Under the pieces are notes generated by a model that saw only the letters and a program-made list of their open reading frames with translations, made no database searches and was not told where the DNA came from. From an uncultured Clostridia bacterium (GTDB lineage: Bacteria > Bacillota > Clostridia > Christensenellales > Pumilibacteraceae), in assembly GCA_947086925.1 (NCBI GenBank), contig CAMUAL010000003.1, forward strand, positions 15,502 through 79,501: a stretch of DNA of 64,000 nucleotides. The letters are read 5' to 3'. Both the position numbers and the translations under genes were made by a program. This document shows, piece by piece, positions 48,773 through 55,755 of this stretch; position 1 is the first letter of the stretch, and each line of letters starts with the position of its first letter.

Positions 48773-49564
48773 ATGAACGATAATCTTACCACAGGACGCA
48801 TATTCGACATTCAACGCTACTCCATACACGACGGGCGCGGAATACGCACAATCGTTTTTTTAAAGGGTTGTGTTTTGCGTTGCCGCTGGTGCTGTAATCC
48901 CGAATCGCAAAGCTACGAAATCGAAACCATGAAAACTCAGGACGGAGTTAAAACCATAGGGCGCGACGTAAGCGTAGGCGAGGTTATGGACATTGTGGAA
49001 CGCGACCGCGGCTATTATCGCAGGAGCGGCGGCGGACTCACGCTTTCGGGCGGCGAAAGTCTGTGTCAGCCCGAATTTGCGCTTTCTTTGTTGCGCGAGA
49101 GCAAAGCCCGCGGAATAAGCACCGCAATCGAGAGTATGGGGTGCGCAGAGTGGGGAGTAATAGAAAAACTGCTTCCGTACATAGACCAATATCTGCTCGA
49201 CATAAAGCACACTGTTGCCGATAAGCACCGCGAGTTTACGGGAAAGTCAAACGAACTCATGCTTGAAAACGCGCGCAAAATCGCCGACAGCGGACTGTGC
49301 GAACTTATAATAAGAGTTCCCGTTATTCCTACATTTAACGCTACCGAGGAAGAAATTGCGGCAATCGCGAAATTCGCCGATTCGCTGAGCGGCGTTAAAG
49401 GGTTGCATTTATTGCCTTACCACCGATTGGGACAGGATAAATACGACGGACTCGGGCGACAATACACAATGGCGCACATACAGCCGCCGACAAACGAATT
49501 TATGACGAAACTGCTTAACGCCGCAAAAGCGAATTGCAAACTCCACTGTCAAATAGGAGGGTGA
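48773..49564 (+). CDS. Glycyl radical enzyme activating enzyme (radical SAM)
   Basis: This activase installs the glycyl radical on the dehydratase. The 263 residues have FDIQRYSIHDGRGIRTIVFL, then the CxxxCxxC cluster motif GCVLRCRWCCNPES, and SGGESLCQPEFALSLL. Most activases of non-PFL glycyl radical enzymes carry an inserted ferredoxin-like domain with two CxxCxxxC motifs. Here the stretch after the radical-SAM cysteines (SQSYEIETMKTQDGVKTIG) has none, so the protein is of the minimal, PFL-activase-like build. The shell gene begins one base after the stop, sharing a GGAGGGTG ribosome site. Confidence 0.93.
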   Translation: MNDNLTTGRIFDIQRYSIHDGRGIRTIVFLKGCVLRCRWCCNPESQSYEIETMKTQDGVKTIGRDVSVGEVMDIVERDRGYYRRSGGGLTLSGGESLCQPEFALSLLRESKARGISTAIESMGCAEWGVIEKLLPYIDQYLLDIKHTVADKHREFTGKSNELMLENARKIADSGLCELIIRVPVIPTFNATEEEIAAIAKFADSLSGVKGLHLLPYHRLGQDKYDGLGRQYTMAHIQPPTNEFMTKLLNAAKANCKLHCQIGG

Positions 49565-49565
49565 T

Positions 49566-49928
49566 ATGGAAAAGATAACTTTGGAAGATAAGCTCAGAAT
49601 AGTTCAGGAGCTTGTTCCCGGCAAGCAGATTACGCTTGCGCACATAATCGCCAACCCCGACGAAAGCTTTTACAAAGCCGCAGGTTTAGAGGGGGCGAAC
49701 AACGGCGCGATTGGCATAGTAAACGCATCGCCCGCCGAGTTCGCGCTTATCGCGGGCGATATAGGGGTTAAGGCTTCGGGCGTTAAAATAGCTCATATAG
49801 ACTACCACGACAGCGGCACGCTCATTATAACGGGAACGGTAAGCGAGGTTCAGTCCGCGCTTTCGGCGATAATAGATTACTGCCGCAGTAAGCCCGATAT
49901 TACGGTTTGCGACATAACAAAGACGTGA
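49566..49928 (+). CDS. BMC shell protein, PduU/EutS type (circularly permuted hexamer)
   Basis: This is a microcompartment shell subunit of 120 residues. RIVQELVPGKQITLAHIIAN is the signature of the permuted BMC domain of PduU and EutS, in which the N-terminus forms a small beta-barrel that caps the hexamer pore. GAIGIVNASPAEFALIAGDI and SGTLIITGTVSEVQSAL complete the domain. Minor shell protein; the cap suggests it does not act as an open channel. It is the last gene before the second promoter of the locus. Confidence 0.92.
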   Translation: MEKITLEDKLRIVQELVPGKQITLAHIIANPDESFYKAAGLEGANNGAIGIVNASPAEFALIAGDIGVKASGVKIAHIDYHDSGTLIITGTVSEVQSALSAIIDYCRSKPDITVCDITKT

Positions 49929-49989
49929 GCGGCTCGGGGGTAAAACCGAATTTCCGGTAAAAACAAAAATAAATCACATAAAACAAACA

Positions 49990-50078
49990 AAAACCACATA
50001 AAAAGTATTGACATTATCTGCGTTCGGCGGTATAATATAGAAAACAACAACAAAAAACAAAATAAAACCACACAAAAC
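49990..50078. promoter_or_regulatory. Putative operator sites flanking the aldolase promoter
   Basis: AAAACCACAT (49990-49999) lies just upstream of the -35 box and AAAACCACACAAAAC (50064-50078) lies in the leader. A weaker AATCACATAAAAC is at about 49972-49984. The same core occurs in inverse orientation in the dehydratase promoter, suggesting one regulator for both. Confidence 0.5.
50008..50036 (+). promoter_or_regulatory. Perfect consensus promoter for the aldolase and shell operon
   Basis: TTGACA at 50008-50013, a 17-base spacer, and TATAAT at 50031-50036, matching consensus at all twelve positions. The leader is about 50 bases and ends with AAGGAG before the ATG at 50094. It should drive aldolase through the later shell and enzyme genes. 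Confidence 0.85.
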
Positions 50079-50093
50079 AAGGAGTAAATAACA

Positions 50094-50906
50094 ATGGTAA
50101 ACGAGTTCGAAATCAAAAAGCAGATTTGCGATATCGGCAAGCGCATCTACAATCGCGGCATGGTTGCTAACAACGACGGCAATATCTCCGTTAAAATCAG
50201 CGACAACGAATTTCTTTGCACCCCCACGGGCGTAAGCAAGGGCTTTATGACCCCCGAGTTTATATGCAAGGTGGATAAAGAGGGCAAGGTTATTCAGGCT
50301 AACCCCGGTTTTAAACCGTCGAGCGAAATCAAAATGCACATGCGTGTCTACAAAGAGCGTCCCGACGTTAAATCGGTTGTTCATGCTCATCCCATGTATG
50401 CAACTGGATTTGCGATTGCGGGTATTCCGCTTACTCAGCCTATAATGCCCGAAGCGGTTATAGCTCTCGGTTGCGTACCCATTGCAAAGTACGGCACTCC
50501 TTCTACAAACGAAATCCCCGATGCGGTTTCCGAGTATGTTCAGTATTTCGATGCGGTTCTTTTGGAAAACCACGGTGCGCTTACTTTCTCGGATAGCCTT
50601 TTGTCGGCTTACAACAAAATGGAGTCGGTTGAATTTTACGCTCAGCTTTTGTATATCAGCAAGCAACTCGGCGGACCCAAAGAACTCAGCGAAGCTCAGG
50701 TTCAGCGTTTGTACGAAATCCGCCGTCAGTTCGGCATGACGGGTAAGCACCCCGCGAACCTTTGCCCCAACAACAAAGAGGGTAAGGCGTCTTGCCACAA
50801 CTGCGGAGGCTCGTGCGGCAAAGGCGGTCATGCCGCGGCGTCGGGCGCAAGCGAAGAACTCGTTAAGAGCATAACCGCAAAGGTTATAAAGGAACTCGGA
50901 TTATAA
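50094..50906 (+). CDS. Class II aldolase (fuculose/rhamnulose-1-phosphate aldolase type) with encapsulation tail
   Basis: This enzyme likely splits L-fuculose-1-phosphate or L-rhamnulose-1-phosphate to DHAP and lactaldehyde. The 270 residues hold the zinc-binding histidines H97 and H99 (VVHAHPMYATGF) and H160 (LLENHGALTFSD), and the catalytic Glu78 in PSSEIKMHM. After the aldolase domain (to about 215) comes a linker with four Cys and two His (CHNCGGSCGKGGH, C224, C234, C237, C241). A terminal amphipathic helix (EELVKSITAKVIKELGL) matches microcompartment encapsulation peptides. C-terminal targeting helices are known on aldolases of such loci. Whether the Cys-rich linker binds metal is unknown. 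Confidence 0.92.
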   Translation: MVNEFEIKKQICDIGKRIYNRGMVANNDGNISVKISDNEFLCTPTGVSKGFMTPEFICKVDKEGKVIQANPGFKPSSEIKMHMRVYKERPDVKSVVHAHPMYATGFAIAGIPLTQPIMPEAVIALGCVPIAKYGTPSTNEIPDAVSEYVQYFDAVLLENHGALTFSDSLLSAYNKMESVEFYAQLLYISKQLGGPKELSEAQVQRLYEIRRQFGMTGKHPANLCPNNKEGKASCHNCGGSCGKGGHAAASGASEELVKSITAKVIKELGL

Positions 50907-50907
50907 T

Positions 50908-51405
50908 ATGAACGCCGCAGACGTAGACAAAATCGTAAGCGGCGCGGTGCTCGAAGCTTTGGCGGAAAAGAAGAACGTAAACACCACGTTTAACATTACG
51001 CTGTGTGCCGCCGAAGCCGTTATAAAAAAAGTATTCGCGGCGGCAAAAGAGATGGGGCTTAGCGTGTATGCGGCGGTAGCCGACGGCGGAGCAAATCCCG
51101 TTGCGGTCAAGCGCATGGACGGCGCGATACTCGCAAGCTACGATATTGCGCTTAACAAAGCCTATACGTCGGTTGCCTTGCGTAAATCCACATCGGAACT
51201 TTCCGCTCTTGCGTCGCCGAACGGCGAGCTGTACGGAATTCAGCAAACCAACAACGGCAGAATAGTGATATTCGGCGGGGGCGAACCGCTGTACTACATG
51301 GGTAAGATAGCGGGCGCGATAGGCGTTTCGGGCGGAACTCTGAGCGAAGACACACAGCTTGCCGAGATAGGCAAAAAGTATTGGGAGGACATTTTATGTC
51401 GGTAA
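50908..51405 (+). CDS. GlcG/PduO C-terminal-like (HbpS-type) protein with N-terminal encapsulation helix
   Basis: This 165-residue protein begins with an amphipathic helix (VDKIVSGAVLEALAEKK), then a GlcG/HbpS-type domain: AAEAVIKKVFAAAKEMGLSV, AVADGGANPVAVKRMDGAI and KIAGAIGVSGGTLSEDTQLA. Related domains form the C-terminal part of PduO and in some cases bind haem; the function in microcompartments is not settled. The helix indicates lumen targeting. The gene starts two bases after the aldolase stop and overlaps the next gene by ten bases. A cofactor-handling or redox role is plausible but unproven. Confidence 0.82.
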   Translation: MNAADVDKIVSGAVLEALAEKKNVNTTFNITLCAAEAVIKKVFAAAKEMGLSVYAAVADGGANPVAVKRMDGAILASYDIALNKAYTSVALRKSTSELSALASPNGELYGIQQTNNGRIVIFGGGEPLYYMGKIAGAIGVSGGTLSEDTQLAEIGKKYWEDILCR

Positions 51406-52787
51406 ACGAAAATATGGTTTCGGATATCGTTAAAGAGGTAATGGCGCGCATAAGCATGAGTGAAACCGAAAGCATCCCTATGCGCGGAATATTCACCGAT
51501 ATGAACGAGGCGATAGCCGCGGCAAAAAAAGCGCAGCAAGTAGTGAAAAAAATGACTATGGACCAGCGCGAAAAGATAATATCCAACATCCGTCGCAAGG
51601 CGATTGAAAACGCCGAAGTTATGGCGCGCATGGCGGTTGAAGAAACGGGAATGGGCAATGTAGGACACAAGATTTTAAAAAACCGTCTTGTTGCCGAAAA
51701 GACTCCCGGCACGGAAGATATAACGACTACCGCATGGAGCGGCGACAGGGGACTCACGCTTGTTGAAATGGGACCGTTCGGAGTAATCGGTGCAATAACT
51801 CCTTGCACCAACCCTACCGAAACCGTGCTGTGTAACTCGATAGGCATGATAGCCGGCGGCAACACGGTGGTATTCAATCCTCATCCCGGCGCGGTAAAAT
51901 GCAGTAACTTTGCGGTAAACCTCATTAACGAAGCATCGTTGGAGGCGGGCGGACCCGTGAATATAGTATGCTCTATGGCAAAGCCCACAATGGAAACAAG
52001 CGCGATAATGCTCAAACACAAAGATATTCCGCTTATTGCGGCAACGGGCGGACCCGGCGTTGTTACGGCGGTACTCAGCAGCGGCAAACGCGGCATAGGC
52101 GCGGGCGCGGGCAATCCTCCCGCACTCGTAGACGAAACCGCAGACATCCGCAAAGCGGCGCGCGACATAGTAAACGGTTGCACGTTCGATAACAATCTTC
52201 CTTGCATAGCCGAAAAAGAAGTAGTGGCGGTATCGAGCATTTGCGACGAACTTATGAAATACATGATAGAAGAACAGGGTTGCTACCTTGCTTCTAAGGA
52301 AGTTCAGCAAAAGCTTGTCGACTGCGTGCTTACTCCCAAAGGTCTTAACCGCAAGTGCGTAGGACGCGACGCGAAAACGCTTTTACATATGGTGGGCGTG
52401 GAAGTTCCGAGCAGTATTCGTTGCATAATATTCGAGGGCGAAAAGGAACACCCGCTTATATCGGAGGAACTTATGATGCCCATACTCGGCGTTGTAAGAG
52501 TAAAAGACTTTGACGAGGGTGTGGAAACCGCAGTTTGGTTAGAGCACGGAAACCGTCATTCGGCACATATTCACAGCAAAAACATAGATAACATTACCAC
52601 ATACGCAAAAGCAATCGACACCGCGATTTTGGTTAAGAACGCCCCGTCGTATGCGGCAATCGGATTCGGCGGCGAAGGATTCTGCACATTTACGATAGCA
52701 AGCCGCACGGGCGAAGGACTTACAAGCGCGTCTACCTTTACAAAGCGCAGACGTTGCACAATGAGCGACAGCCTGTGTATCCGCTGA
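51396..52787 (+). CDS. CoA-acylating propionaldehyde dehydrogenase (PduP/EutE type)
   Basis: This enzyme oxidises propionaldehyde with NAD and CoA to propionyl-CoA inside the microcompartment. From the ATG at 51396 it has 463 residues. The N-terminal helix ENMVSDIVKEVMARIS is a classic PduP-type encapsulation peptide and is followed by a short linker. The dehydrogenase core has GPFGVIGAITPCTNPTETVL, AATGGPGVVTAVLSSGKRGI, and the catalytic Cys in CTFDNNLPCIAEKEVVAV. I chose this ATG because GGGAGGA lies seven bases upstream; the TTG at 51381 precedes that site. It overlaps the GlcG-like gene. Confidence 0.95.
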   Translation: MSVNENMVSDIVKEVMARISMSETESIPMRGIFTDMNEAIAAAKKAQQVVKKMTMDQREKIISNIRRKAIENAEVMARMAVEETGMGNVGHKILKNRLVAEKTPGTEDITTTAWSGDRGLTLVEMGPFGVIGAITPCTNPTETVLCNSIGMIAGGNTVVFNPHPGAVKCSNFAVNLINEASLEAGGPVNIVCSMAKPTMETSAIMLKHKDIPLIAATGGPGVVTAVLSSGKRGIGAGAGNPPALVDETADIRKAARDIVNGCTFDNNLPCIAEKEVVAVSSICDELMKYMIEEQGCYLASKEVQQKLVDCVLTPKGLNRKCVGRDAKTLLHMVGVEVPSSIRCIIFEGEKEHPLISEELMMPILGVVRVKDFDEGVETAVWLEHGNRHSAHIHSKNIDNITTYAKAIDTAILVKNAPSYAAIGFGGEGFCTFTIASRTGEGLTSASTFTKRRRCTMSDSLCIR

Positions 52788-52852
52788 CATCGGTATATAG
52801 CATTAAAAAATCAAAGGCCTACAACATAAATAAACTTAGAGGGCATTAAAAA

Positions 52853-54049
52853 ATGGAACAGAATAAGATTGAAGAAATCGTAAAAAAAGTGCTCGGAGAG
52901 CTCGGTGCCAAAAGCGCACCCGCAACGAGCGCGGCGGGAAAATCCGTTCCCAAAACCGCGCATGTGGCAATGCTCACCGGCATAGAGAAAATGGAAGTGA
53001 AAGAATTTCCCATACCCGAAGTGGGCGATGACGATATTCTCGTAAAAGTAGAGGGTTGCGGCATTTGCGGCACCGACGCGCACGAGTACCGCAAAGACCC
53101 GTTTGGACTTATCCCCGTGGCACTCGGGCACGAAGGAACGGGTGAAATAGTTAAAATGGGTAAAAACGTAAAAGCCGACAGTGCAGGCAAGCCGCTTAAA
53201 ATAGGCGACAAAGTAGTTACCTGCATGATATTCAAGGATAACCCCGATATTACGATGTTCGACTTGAATAAGCAAAACGTGGGCGGCGCCGACGTTTACG
53301 GACTTTTGCCCGACGACAACTATCACCTTAACGGTTGGTTCTCCGATTACATATTCATTCGCGGCGGTTCTACCGTATTCAACGTATCCGACCTCGATTT
53401 GTATTCGAGAGTGTTAATCGAGCCTTGCGCGGTGCTTGTTCACGCGGTAGAGCGTGCCAAAACAACGGGCATATTAAGATTCAATTCGAGAGTGGTTGTG
53501 CAAGGGTGCGGACCGATAGGACTTATCTGCATAGCGGTTCTGAGAACACTCGGAATAGAAAACATAGTTGCGGTAGACGGTGAAGAAAAACGCCTTGCGT
53601 TTGCCAAAGAGATGGGCGCGGGCAAAACCGTGAACTTCAAAGAACACAAGGGAATCGACGCGCTTGCGGGCGCGGTAAAAGACGCTCTCGGCGGATACCT
53701 TGCCGACTTTGCGTTTCAGTGCACGGGAAGTCCTGCGGCTCATTCCAACATTTACAAGTTTATACGCAACGGCGGCGGACTTTGCGAACTCGGATTCTTT
53801 ATTAACGGCGGCGACGCTACCATAAATCCGCACTTCGACCTTTGCTCGAAGGAAATAACGCTTGTGGGGTCGTGGGTTTACACATTGCGCGATTATGCAA
53901 CTACGTTTGACTTTATTAAGCGCGCAAAGGCAATAGGACTTCCTATTAACAAGCTTATAACTCATGCGTTCCCGTTAGAGGAAATCGACGAAGCGTTTAA
54001 AACGAACATCCGCATGGAAGGGCTTAAAATAGCCGTAATAAACAAATAA
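52853..54049 (+). CDS. Zinc-type alcohol dehydrogenase (MDR family) with encapsulation peptide
   Basis: This 398-residue medium-chain dehydrogenase reduces an aldehyde (lactaldehyde or propionaldehyde) and regenerates NAD. Residues 1-20 (NKIEEIVKKVLGELGAK) form an amphipathic targeting helix, followed by an Ala/Ser/Pro linker. Catalytic zinc ligands are visible in CGICGTDAHEYRK and GHEGTGEIV, and the Rossmann motif is QGCGPIGLICIAVLRTLG. The usual four-cysteine structural zinc loop is absent. Many glycyl-radical and Pdu loci use an iron-type PduQ alcohol dehydrogenase instead, so this is a non-orthologous replacement. The shell gene starts 11 bases later. Confidence 0.9.
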   Translation: MEQNKIEEIVKKVLGELGAKSAPATSAAGKSVPKTAHVAMLTGIEKMEVKEFPIPEVGDDDILVKVEGCGICGTDAHEYRKDPFGLIPVALGHEGTGEIVKMGKNVKADSAGKPLKIGDKVVTCMIFKDNPDITMFDLNKQNVGGADVYGLLPDDNYHLNGWFSDYIFIRGGSTVFNVSDLDLYSRVLIEPCAVLVHAVERAKTTGILRFNSRVVVQGCGPIGLICIAVLRTLGIENIVAVDGEEKRLAFAKEMGAGKTVNFKEHKGIDALAGAVKDALGGYLADFAFQCTGSPAAHSNIYKFIRNGGGLCELGFFINGGDATINPHFDLCSKEITLVGSWVYTLRDYATTFDFIKRAKAIGLPINKLITHAFPLEEIDEAFKTNIRMEGLKIAVINK

Positions 54050-54060
54050 GCAGGTAGAGT

Positions 54061-54375
54061 ATGAACGAAGCGCTCGGATTATTGGAGGTATACGGACTTG
54101 TCGCGGCATTCGCGGCGGGCGACGCGGGAGCGAAAGCGGCAAACGTAACGCTCGAGCCGTTCGACCGCAACAAACCCGCAAATGCCGATAAGTTGAAAGT
54201 TCCGCTTCTTATAACGGTTAAATACCGCGGTAGCGTTGCCGACGTAAAAGCGGCGGTGGCGGCGGGCGAAGAAGCGGCAAACCGTGTTTCGGGAGTTGTT
54301 ACGAAATACATAATAGCAAAGCCCGAGGACGACACGGAAAAGATGTGCAAACTTTGCGCATTCGATAAAAATTAG
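54061..54375 (+). CDS. BMC-domain hexameric shell protein with atypical pore loop
   Basis: This 104-residue BMC domain protein starts EALGLLEVYGLVAAFAAGDA, the usual first helix and strand. The pore region reads DKLKVPLLITVKYRGSVADV in place of KIGSG-type loops. An insert (EPFDRNKPANADK) enlarges the strand-helix connection. The C-terminus has a CxxC pair (KMCKLCAF). It is probably a minor shell subunit with altered pore. The insert and cysteines could provide a metal or Fe-S site as in some glycyl-radical shell proteins, but this cannot be shown from sequence. Confidence 0.85.
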   Translation: MNEALGLLEVYGLVAAFAAGDAGAKAANVTLEPFDRNKPANADKLKVPLLITVKYRGSVADVKAAVAAGEEAANRVSGVVTKYIIAKPEDDTEKMCKLCAFDKN

Positions 54376-54448
54376 TTTTAAAGCAATTAAACAACGCACC
54401 AAACACAAATAAGTAAAAAACATGCTTAATAAGCAGGAGGTAAATAAT

Positions 54449-54730
54449 ATGGCTAATTTGGCACTCGGAATGGTTGAAACCAGAGGTCTTACCGCGGCAA
54501 TCGAAGCGGCCGATGCAATGACAAAGGCGGCGGAAGTAAAGCTTATAGGCACCGAGAAAATCGGCAGCGGGCTCGTATCGGTTATGGTACGCGGCGACGT
54601 AGGCGCGGTTAAGGCGGCGGTAGATGTAGGTAGCAGTGCGGCAAGTAAACTCGGCGAGTTGGTTGCGTCGCACGTAATTCCTTCGCCTCATGCCGATGTA
54701 GAGCTTATATTGCCCAAGTTCGGCAACTGA
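54449..54730 (+). CDS. BMC-domain hexameric shell protein, PduA/PduJ-like (copy 1)
   Basis: This 93-residue canonical BMC-H protein probably forms facet hexamers. It contains ALGMVETRGLTAAIEAADAM and the pore-bearing EKIGSGLVSVMVRGD; the GSG pore loop matches that of PduA, which passes 1,2-propanediol. I chose the ATG at 54449 because AGGAGG lies directly upstream; an in-frame ATG at 54422 precedes it. It is nearly identical over the central 25 residues to the shell protein at 55230. Confidence 0.93.
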   Translation: MANLALGMVETRGLTAAIEAADAMTKAAEVKLIGTEKIGSGLVSVMVRGDVGAVKAAVDVGSSAASKLGELVASHVIPSPHADVELILPKFGN

Positions 54731-54751
54731 TTGAATTAAAGGAATAAGCAG

Positions 54752-55108
54752 ATGTACAACGCTTTGGGATTTATCGAAATATCCGGCACCACGGCGGCAA
54801 TTACCGCGCTCGACATCATGTGCAAAACCGCCTCGGTGGAGCTTGTAACATGGGAGCGGAAGCTCGGAGGCAGACTCGTTACCCTTGTTATAACCGGCGA
54901 AGTATCGGCGGTTACCGACTCGATAGAGGCGGCAAGCATAAACGGTCTTATCCCGCCCGTTGCGAAATACGTTATAGCCAATCCGCACCCCGAAACCGTT
55001 AAAATGGTTGAGCTCAGTGCGGCACGCTTAAAACGTAAAAACGTACCCGATGATACGGCTAAGTTGGCACCCGATATGCGCCCCAGCGAGCCGGTTGATA
55101 AGAAGTAG
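54752..55108 (+). CDS. BMC-domain shell protein with GGR pore loop and C-terminal tail
   Basis: This 118-residue BMC-H protein has ALGFIEISGTTAAITALDIM and then WERKLGGRLVTLVITGEVSA; the pore loop is GGR instead of GSG. A charged tail of about 25 residues (KRKNVPDDTAKLAPDMRPSE) extends past the domain and is probably flexible. Arg at the pore suggests selectivity for anions such as phosphates or CoA-derived compounds, by analogy only. AAGGAATAAG precedes the ATG, 21 bases after the previous stop. Confidence 0.88.
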   Translation: MYNALGFIEISGTTAAITALDIMCKTASVELVTWERKLGGRLVTLVITGEVSAVTDSIEAASINGLIPPVAKYVIANPHPETVKMVELSAARLKRKNVPDDTAKLAPDMRPSEPVDKK

Positions 55109-55229
55109 GCAAATTTGTTTTACGCGCACATATGCGCAAACATTACAAAGTGTTAAATCGGTAAATTAAACAGTACCGTTGACAACAATAAAAAAATAAA
55201 AAAAGAAATATTTTCGGAGGTAAAGAAAA

Positions 55230-55508
55230 ATGGCACAGGAAGCACTCGGAATGGTTGAAACCAGAGGTTTGGTAGCTGCAATCGAAGCGGCTGATTCGAT
55301 GCTCAAAGCGGCAAACGTAGTTTTGGTAGGCACCGAGAAAATCGGCAGCGGACTCGTATCGGTTATGGTACGCGGCGACGTAGGAGCTGTTAAAGCGGCG
55401 GTAGAGGCAGGCGCAAACAACGCAAGTCACCTCGGCGAGCTTGTAGCAACCCACGTAATCCCTCGTCCTCACAACGACGTTGAGAAGATTCTTCCCTCGT
55501 TGAAGTAA
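55230..55508 (+). CDS. BMC-domain hexameric shell protein, PduA/PduJ-like (copy 2)
   Basis: This 92-residue BMC-H protein is the closest relative of the one at 54449, with the same ALGMVETRGL start and an identical TEKIGSGLVSVMVRGDVGAV core. It differs mainly in the last third (GANNASHLGELVATHVI). The two copies are alike at the DNA level too, suggesting recent duplication or gene conversion. GGAGG precedes the ATG. It sits alone between two longer gaps, which together with downstream hairpins suggests high, separately controlled expression as a main facet protein. Confidence 0.93.
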   Translation: MAQEALGMVETRGLVAAIEAADSMLKAANVVLVGTEKIGSGLVSVMVRGDVGAVKAAVEAGANNASHLGELVATHVIPRPHNDVEKILPSLK

Positions 55509-55527
55509 TAAGGTTTCGGAATTTCGG

Positions 55528-55573
55528 CTTTCGGATTTCGCTTGCGGCGCAGGCTTTAAGCGTTATCCGAAAG
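55528..55573 (+). other. Long hairpin between shell gene and pduL
   Basis: CTTTCGGAT and ATCCGAAAG form a 9-bp stem. A symmetric TT/TT internal loop and a second 5-bp stem (CGCTT with AAGCG) extend it, with a 14-base loop. No T-tract follows. A good candidate for an mRNA 3'-end stabiliser or processing site. Confidence 0.5.
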
Positions 55574-55652
55574 TCTGCTCTTAAACACGCATAGTGCTCT
55601 GTATACGGATTCCGCATATAGGGGATTGTGCTCATTGAATCGACAAAACCGT

Positions 55653-55676
55653 CCCGCACGCATTTGACCGTGCGGG
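55653..55676 (+). other. GC-rich hairpin upstream of pduL
   Basis: CCCGCACG and CGTGCGGG pair perfectly (8 bp) around an 8-base loop. It is followed by GTGGAATTTCGGTTTATAA, not a proper T-run. It could be an attenuator between the shell and enzyme parts of the operon. The rest of 55509-55755 has no gene. Confidence 0.45.
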
Positions 55677-55755
55677 GTGGAATTTCGGTTTATAATAATA
55701 CGGCTGATATTATTAAGCTATCCTTTACTCGTATTTTATACAAGGAATAACAGGT

